A model generated the notes under the pieces. The model made no database searches and had not been told where the DNA came from. It saw only the letters and a list, made by a program, of their open reading frames with translations. From an uncultured Collinsella sp. (GTDB lineage: Bacteria; Actinomycetota; Coriobacteriia; Coriobacteriales; Coriobacteriaceae), in assembly GCA_934654795.1 (NCBI GenBank), contig CAKUGT010000006.1:1-64000 (forward strand): a stretch of DNA of 64,000 bases, in the 5' to 3' direction. Below are positions 1-9,000 of this stretch, in pieces (the first letter of the stretch is position 1; each line of letters starts with the position of its first letter). The position numbers and the translations under genes are program-made.

Positions 1-3000
1 AGGTCACGCCGCCCGCCGTGCCGGTGACCTCGCGCAGCTCGTAGCTGTGCGTGCCGGGCGCGGTGTAGGTGACCGGGCTGAGCGCGACCGTTCCGTCGGC
101 GGCGTTCCTGCCCGTCGCCGCGACGCTCTCGCTGCCGTCGGCGGCAATCTCGATCAGCTGGAACTCGAACTCGCCCTCGGCCAGGTCGCGGCCCTTGAGC
201 TTCTTGCTCACCTTGATCTGGTCGGTGACGGAGCTCGGCGTCGGGTCCACGCCGTAGGTGTTGGTGAACTCGAATGCGCCCTTGCCCTGGGGCGTGCCCT
301 CGGCGGGCAGGACCTCCGCGGCGATCGTGCCCGCGGCGGTATTCTCGACGACCTTGACCGTGAAGGTCCTAGACGTCACCGCGTCGTTGACCACGCCGTC
401 GACCGAGCCGGACTCGCTCACCCGGTAGGCGAACGTCTTGGAGCGCAGGCCGTCGCCGTCGATCGCGGCATCGCCGAGGTCACTCGGCCGCTTGAACGTG
501 ACGTGGCCCAGCTCGACGTTGCCGGCGGCGTCGTTGGTCGCCTCGGTCACCGTCTTGCCGGAGGCGTCGACCGGTGCGGGCGCGCCGTCCAGCGGTGCAA
601 TCTTGAAGGTGTACTTGCCCGCGATGTCAGCCTGCGTCATGCCGAGTCCGGCCTGGCCGAGCGCCAGCGTCTTGGTGCCCGCGAGGTCGACCGTCGCCTC
701 GTTGGTGCCGTAGCCGTTCACGAACGACAGTGTGCCGTCGCAGCCCTTGGGATAGGTCACGGCAACATCCAGCCCACCCTTGCCGTTATCGGTCACCTTG
801 ACGGTGATGTCGAAGCTCGAGGCGGTCGCCGTCACGCCGGCGGGCAGCGCCGCCGTGTCCTCGGAAACGGTATAGGGGATGGTCCAGGAGCCGTCGGCGG
901 CCCTGGTGGCGGTACCGTCCGCCACCATCTGCTCGAGCGAGCCGATGGTGTAGGCGATGGGCGAGAACGTGAGCTCCGCGGCCTCGCCGTCGTCGGAGGC
1001 CCGGTTGGATGCGGTCGCGACCGCGTTGCCGTGCGCATCGCGGACGGAGAACGAGAACTCGCCCGCCGCCGCGGCGCGACCCGTCAGCGTCTTGGTGGCG
1101 CTGATGGCCACACCGCCCTCGCCCCCGAGCGTGCCGGTGGCATCGTAGGAGTTCTGGAACGCGACCGTCACGGGCGCGGGCGGCACCGTGGCGTCGTCTG
1201 CCGTCGAGACCTCGCTGTGGGCGACCTCGACGCCGTCCCTGGCGACCGTGGTCGTGACCGTGAGCCTGCCCGTCGCGGCATCGTAGGCGGGCGCGATGGT
1301 CACCGTGCGCGGCTCGGTGTCGTTGGCGTAGCCGTAGCCGCCGGTCTTGGTCTCGGTGACGGTGAAGCTGTAGGTCTTGCCCGCGTCGGCGTCGGTGAAC
1401 TTCACGTCGCCCTTTGCGGCGCCGCCGATGAGGTCGATGAAGTCGGCCCGTCCGTCACCGGCCGCGGTCACCGTGTAGGCGTCCTTGCCGGTCTCAAGGC
1501 CGAGCCTGGCGGCCGTCTCGTCGTCGGCGGTCACGGTGAAGGCGAACTGTCCTGCCTCCATCGCGCGGCCGGTGAGCGTCTTGGACAGGCGCACGCCCGC
1601 GCGGGCCGAGTAGTCCAGCCCGGTCGTGTAGGTGTTGACGAAGTCGCCGCCGCTCGCCTGCGCGATCGCGGGCGTCGAGGCCGTGAGGTTGCCGGAGCCG
1701 TCGTCGGTCACGGTCACCGTCATCGTGGCGGCATGGCCGTCGTAGGCCACGCCAGCGATGGCCGTGCCGTCAGCGGGCCTGACCTCGCGCACCGTGTAGG
1801 TGAAGGTCTTGGCGCGCACGCGCTTGCCGCCGACCTCCGCGAACCCGGCGTCCTTGATGTCGTCGAGCGTATAGCGGATGGGGCCGAAGTCGAAGGCGAC
1901 CTTTTCGCCCGCCTTGGTCCCGGCGGCCGTCACGCTGACGGTCTTGGAGCCGTCAACGGAGCCCTCGGGCATGGGCGCGCTGTCCTCGCCCGTGAGCGTG
2001 AACTGGAAGCTGTCGCCCTCCGCCCAGTCGCGGCCCTTGAGCGTCTTGGTGAAGAGCCCCGCGGTGGAGACGTCCCTGCCCTCGGTGGCCGTACCGTACG
2101 TGTTGGTGAACGCGACGGTCGCGCCGGCCTCGGTCACGGTGCCCTCGGCCTTGGAGCCGTCGGCCCCGTCAACCGTAGTCGTGTAGCCCTCGGCGGCGTC
2201 CTCGGTCACGGTGTAGTTTGCGCCCACGGGCAGGCCGGTGATGGTCTTCTCCCCGCCGTGCTTGAGCTTGAAGGTCGCCTTGCCGTCCGCGAACTCCACG
2301 GCGTCCCCACCCTTGCCGAAGGTGCCGGAGACGAGCTCGCCGTCCCCGTCGGCCAGCGCGACCGTGAAGCCGAACTCGCGCTGGCTGTCGCCGCCGACGA
2401 CCGTCTTCTTGACGGTGAGACTGCCGTTCTTAGCGGTGTTGGTAAAGACCGCCGCCTCGACCGTACGCTCGGCAGCATTACCGGCATCGTCGGTCAGCTG
2501 CGCAATCTTAGTCTTGGCAGACAGCTTGCCGGCGCCGTCGTCAGTCACCGTGACGGTGGCATGATAGGTGGCCTTCGAGAAGGTGAGCGCCGTCTCGTCA
2601 CCCGCCTGCTCGGCAATCATATAGGTATAGGTGCCGGGCTTGGCGTACTCGATGGTTCCGAAGTTGCCAACCTGGGCGTCCCTGTTCAGCGTGATCGTCG
2701 ACACGCCATCCTTGGCGCCCTTGGGCATGGGTGCCTCGCCCTCGGCGGTCAGCGTCATGGTAAAGGCATCCGACGTCGTCCAGTTGCGTCCGGAGATCTT
2801 CTTTTGGACCTTAAAGGCGTTCTCCACCTTCGTGGACTCCACGCTATAGATGTTGGTGAATCCGACCTGCGTCGCCTGTCCGACGGTACCCGCCTGGGTG
2901 TTCGTCTTGTCGGCAACCGCAAAGCCGTCCTCGCTCGTCATGAGGCTGCCCTTGGAGTCGAGCTCCTGCACCTCGTAGTGCGCGCCCACGGGCACGGTAA

Positions 3001-6000
3001 CCGTCACGGAGCCACCGGCCTTAAGCGCGATGGTGTCACCGCTCTTGATCTGTCCGCTTACATAGGTGCCGTTGGTTCCGCTGGGACGACCGGTGTACGC
3101 AAAGGTGCCGGTCAGAGGCGTTGTGCCATCGGCCTGGTAGAGCAGCACCTTAAAGGTGAATTCCTTGTTGGGTGCGGTGATGCCTTCGGCGGCCGTGACC
3201 GTCTTGCTCAGCGTCAGGCGGCCGTCAGAGACCTCATCGGTGGTGGTGTTGGTCTTGACGGCAGGGTTGTTGCCGACCTTCACCGACGCCTGGTTGGAGA
3301 TGTCATCCGAAGCGCCGCCGCTCTTAAATGCATCCTCGGTCACACGGACCTTAAACTGGACCGTGCCCTCCTCGCCGGCGGGAACATCCGTCAGCGTCCA
3401 GGTGAGGTTGCCGTCTTTGTCCTTGGAGCCAGCGTTCGCATGGTCGCCCGCGAACTCCACGAACTCGGTCCCCGCGGGAACGGTATCGGTAATCGTCACC
3501 GTTGCCGGCGCGTTCTCGGTGTTCTTGTAGCCGATGGTATAGGTGAGCTCATCGCCCAGCGCCACACCCGACCCCGTCGAATCCTGAGCATCGCTCTCGG
3601 ACTTCTTGGGCACGTAGTTGGTCGTGGTGCCGGTATAGCTCTTTTTGCCGACCGTAACGGTGGCGGTGTTCTTGATGGTGCCGACAGCGCCCTGGACATC
3701 CTTCACAGCGTCCTCGGTAATCTTGACGCGCACGCGCACCGAACCGTGGCTGCCCGCAGGCTGCTTGCCCAGGCTCCACGTGAGCAACTGGCCGTCCGCG
3801 GCGCCCTTATCGGCGTTCTCGCCCTCAAAGGCCTCGAACACAACGCCGGCAGGCAGCTTGTCGGTCACGGTCAAGTTGGCAGTGCCACTATCATCGGCCT
3901 CGTTGTTAACCCAGTTGATGGTGTAGACATAGGAGTCACCCACGGAGAGCAGCTGCCCGTCGATATCCACGCTGGGCTCCGCGACCGTGCCGATCGTCTT
4001 GACCTTATCGCGTGTGTTGTGGAAGACGATCTTGCCGTCCTCGGTACCATCGCGATAGGTCACCTTGGACGTAAGGTTACCGTTGTTGTCGTCGGTCACC
4101 TCGAGCAGCACACGGCACGTCGCGGACGTATCCACGGGACGAACGCCATCTGGCAGGTTGGCCAAGCGCTCCTTTGCCACCAGGTTAAAGCTGTAGGTAG
4201 TGGTGTGGTCGGCATTGTGGCGCTTGTCGGCAAAGCCATTTGCCACTTCGTCGGCAAGATTGACCGTCTTCTCTTCAGGTGTGCTGGTATCGCCGCCGAG
4301 CTTAAAGGTGACCGTACCAAAGTTGACCGTTGCGGTATCGCTCTCGCTCGCCTGGGTCGTGCCCTCATCAATCGGTTTAAGCGAGCCGTCGGCTTTCTCC
4401 GCATACAGGTCAAACGCATACTGACCCGCCTTGATCTTGTCGCCGGAGTCCATTACCTTCTCGGCAGTAAGACCGTCGAATGTTCCGGACGCGGCATAGC
4501 TGTTGGTGAAGGATACCCGAGCCTCGACAGGACCGTCCACGGAGTTCTTTTCATCCTTAGAAAGCTCAGTCCCATCGGCAGCAAAGTGCTTGACGGTAGT
4601 CACAGTATAGAGCGAGCCCGAGCCATCGGTGCGCTTGTTAACCGCAATCGCAACCGTCCAATAGGTGGAATCGTATTTATAGCCGTCCTTGTTGCCCTTA
4701 TTCTCGACAACCTTGTAGGTGAACGTCTTATCCACGTCGTTCGTTGTAAAGGTCAGGCCGCCCAAAATACCGGTATGAGATGCACCGTCGGCCTGGGGCT
4801 CATCGTTGGTAACGGCAAGCTCGCCCTTATCCTTGTCCGCGCGCAGCAGTGCCTTGAGCTTTGCGGTTGAGGCATCGCCTACGCCCGTCACCGTAAAGCC
4901 AAACATGCCGGCATGCAGATCCTTGCCCTTGAGCGTCTTGACGATCTCCAGGCCGCCCTGGAGCTCGTAGCTCGTCGAAGTTTGGTAGCTGTTGGTGAAG
5001 ACGAAGCCGCTCGCACCGGTCGTACCATCGGGGCGCGCGACGAGCTTACCGCCCTCATCGGTTACGGTAACCGTCACGGTATAGACGTGCTGGTCATACT
5101 TCCACTCGCCAAGGCCGCTGTTCGGAGCCACCTCGTTAATGGCGAATGTATACGTGCCCGGCTTGTTGAAGGTAAGCGTCGAGAAGTCAATCTTATCGTG
5201 CGCGCCGTCGGCAAGCTTGTCCCTCGTTTGCCTCTGCTCGGCATAGCCGTTGTCCGCACTCATCGAAGATCCGGTGATGAGCTTGCCGTCGATGGCAGCC
5301 CGGGTAACATCGTCAGCCGCGGTCATGGTAAAGGTGAACTTGTCCTCAGCATCGCGGCCGGCAACCACCTTGGTCACGGACGGAGTGTAGGTCGCCGCAT
5401 CGGTGACCGTATAGGTGTTCTTGAATTTGACCGTCGCGGCACCGGTGGACGTCGCATCCGACGGATAGATCCACTGGCCCTCGAGCTCGTCCTTGCCATC
5501 AACCGTCTTGCTTACCGATGTCGTGACCTTGAGCGTGCCGTCGCCGTTGTCCGCCACGACAGCCTTAACCGTATGGACCGTCTTGTCGTACGTATAGCCC
5601 GTCGCCTTGTCGTCAATCTCGGCCACGGTATAGGTAAACGTCTTGCCGGCGTCATTCTGAGTGAAGGTCAGCCCGCCCTCGGGTACCAAGCTCACGGTCT
5701 TGGGGGTATTGGCCTCGACGTTTGCGGTCTCAAAGACCTTGCCGTCCATGGTAATACCGACCTTCTTGGCAGATGTCTCGTCGGCAGGCTTGACGATATA
5801 GCGGAACGTGCTCTTGGGCGAGCCGAACACCGTCGCGTCCTTGGGATACGTCAGCGTCTTCTCAATCTGCAGGCCGCCAGCGGTGCCATAGTCGAGGCTT
5901 GCCGTATAACGGTTCACAAACGAGACGGAAGGCGTCATGGTTCCGGCATTGCTGGCATCATACTGCTGCACGTATGTGTTCTTGTCTTCCTTGAGCTCGG

Positions 6001-9000
6001 CAATTTTATCGTCCGTCAACGCGCTCGCATCGGCACCATCGCCCAGCAGCGCCGTCACACCTGCGCCCTTGAGCACGGTCGTCACGGTATAGAGCTTGGC
6101 GGGGTCGATGTCGCGCGCAAGGACTTTAACGAGCACGATGGCGTCGCCGGTGTAGCCGGTGTCATAGGTGTAGCCGGCAGCCGCAGGCTGGTTCTCGCGG
6201 ATGCGATAGGCAAACGTATGTCCCAGATCCCGCTCCGTGAGCTCGCGGGCAAAGAGCTTCTCTGCCCCGCGCGTGCCTACCACGGTGCCGGACACACCGG
6301 CGCCCGCCGCCTTATTGGAAAGGTTGGCCTCGGCGCCATCGACCGTGGTCTGGATGCCGTTGTACCAAAGGCCCGTCACGCTAAAGGTAAACTGGCCGTC
6401 AGTCGAGGTACGGCCCATGAGGGTCTTGCTCACCGTCACGCCGCCAAAGGCGCCCGTCGCATGGTATGCGTTGGTAAAGGCAGCCTTGTCGGTTATGGCC
6501 TTGTCCGCGTCGGAGGCTCCGGTGTTGGCATAGGTCACGCTCGCGTGCAGCTTGCCCGTGTGGCCGCCCGACCCGTCAAGATCGGTCACCACAACGGTCG
6601 CGCGGGCGGTGTGCTTGTCCATAGACATGCCCGCCTGACCGTCCTGCGCGGTGTCTTCGGTGATATTGAAGCTAAAGGTGCCCGCGCGCTTGAACGTCAC
6701 GGCCGGAGCGGCTTCGGTGCCAAAGGCAAACGATGCCACGCGTCCCGACTCGGGCGCGGTGACGGTAGCCTGGCTGGCGTTAATAGCGACAGCCCCGTCC
6801 GCCACTGCCTGCGCAGTGGTCTTGTCCAGACCAGTCACGCTGGCGTCGTCCGTAGCGGCGGCAAGGTTAAAGGTGTAGCTCTCGCCCAGGCTCCAGTCGC
6901 GACCGCTCACGGTCTTTTGGCCCTGCAGGGTCGCACTCGTGGGCTCCACACTATATTTATTGGTAAAGGAAGGCGTGACGTTCGTTTTCAGCTGCTCTAC
7001 CGAGCCGTTTGCCGCGGTCTTGTAGTACTCGATCGAGGTTTCGATGCCGGCACCCTTTTTGGCGTTGCGCACCACAGCGTAATAGACCGACCCGTCGTAG
7101 GTCATGCCCACAACATTGCCGGAGTCCTCAGTGAGCTTGTACACGTAGGCGCGTCCCGCATCCGGCTTGGCGGTATAGGAGATCGCCGGCCACTCCACCG
7201 TACCGTCTTTGGCGTTGTTGCCCACGGTCGCGGTGTTGTTCTTGGCGCCCTGAGGCATGGGGGCCGTCACGCTCGTGTCGACCGTATCGGGACTAAACAC
7301 TGCACTAGCATCCGCATATCCGCCAACGCCCTCGAGCTTAAAGCTAAAGGCGTTCTGGGCAAGCGGGAACGTTCCGGCGTTGTCGGTCAGTTTCTTTTGG
7401 GCATGGATGATGATGTCCTTCTCATGCTCATCGTAGCGATTGGTGAAGGTAGCTACCTTATCGGTAACCTCCTTCTTAGTCTCGGCGCCCACGTCATCAC
7501 GCACCTGCATCACCTTCACGCTCGTAACGACCAGAGCGCCGGCACCGTTATCCACCACCACAACCTCAGCGGTATAGGAGGCGGCAGAATAGCTTATGCC
7601 GTCCGCCCCGGCATCGGAACCGGGGATAACCTCCGAGATGGTATAGGTGTACGTGCCAGGCTTGGTATAGGTGATGTCGCCAAACGTTGCCTTCTTATAG
7701 GTGATGTCGCCAACCGTTTCCGTCCGGGTGAACTCGACCGTCGACACCTTGCTCTTGGCACCGTAGGGCATGGGGACGCCGTCCTCGGCTGTAAGCTGCG
7801 CGGTAAAGGTATCGCCATCGGCCCATTCGCGACCCTCGAGCACCTTCTTGGCGCTCAGGCCACTCTGGGCATCGAGCGTTACCGAGCTGGCGCTGTAGTT
7901 GTTGGTGAACTCGAGCTTGTTGCTCGCGGGAATGTTTCCGCCCACGAGCGCCGCGATCGTGCCCTCGATGGTGTTGCCGGTTCCGGACTGCTCCTCGCCG
8001 CCGGCCCTGCGGCTCACGAGCCTAAAGCCAGCCGGAAGCACCGACTCATCGGCAGAGCCGGTCACGGTGTTAACGATGCTCGCCAGCACGTTGCCGTTGG
8101 ACTCCTCGCCCTTGGTGGTGAGCTCGCTCACGCTATACTTGTCATCCTTCTTAAGGTCGTATACGCGGATGGTCTCGCCGGCCTTAATGGAATGGGTGCC
8201 GCCGTTCTTGAGTGTAAAGGAGTTGCCCACGGCCTCGCCGTTCGCATCGAACACATGCGCCTCGTAGCCCTTCTGGGACTCCGGCAGGGTGAACTTAAAT
8301 GTAAAGGTCAGGTCTTCGCCCTTCGCATCCTTGGTAGGCGCGGTGAGGCCATCGTCTGCCGTCACGGTCTTGGTCACTTGCAGACGCGCCACGCGACGGT
8401 CGGTATACTGCACGGCCGTCGCCGTGGTAAAGAGATGATTGAGCTGGAGCGTGCCCAGATCGGTGCCATTGGTGACATCATCATCTTGATAGAGGGCCAT
8501 GCGGTTGATACCCGTGTCGGCAAAGATCGTCGCCAGCTGGCCGTCGCGGACGCCCTTGTCCTCGACATAACGCAGAACGGTCTTGGTGCCTTGCGTCTTC
8601 TCCTCGTAGCGCATGTGCATGAGGCCGTCCGCAAGAGTTGGCGTCACTCCCTTGGCAGTGCTCGTCTGGGCCCACGCCAGGTTACCCTTGTCATCTGTAT
8701 TAGTCGCGCTCTGCAGCTTGCCCTTAATGTGCGTAAGCGTGTTATCGATCGAGTCGGGAGAGCCAAACTGTGCCAGCGAGGCAATGAGCGAGCCCGGGCC
8801 GCTCATGCTGCGCACGCCGTCGTTCTTCTCGCCGGCATCTACGTACACACCCGAATCGTCCACGATCACCTTGGTGATGGTGGAATTTATCTCGTAGCCA
8901 TCCGGGCTCATCGATTCGCGCAGGTAGTACGTACCCTTGATAAGGGGCTTATGCTTTGTCGAATCGAGCGGGAAGCATGCGGCGCCCTCAATGTCATACG

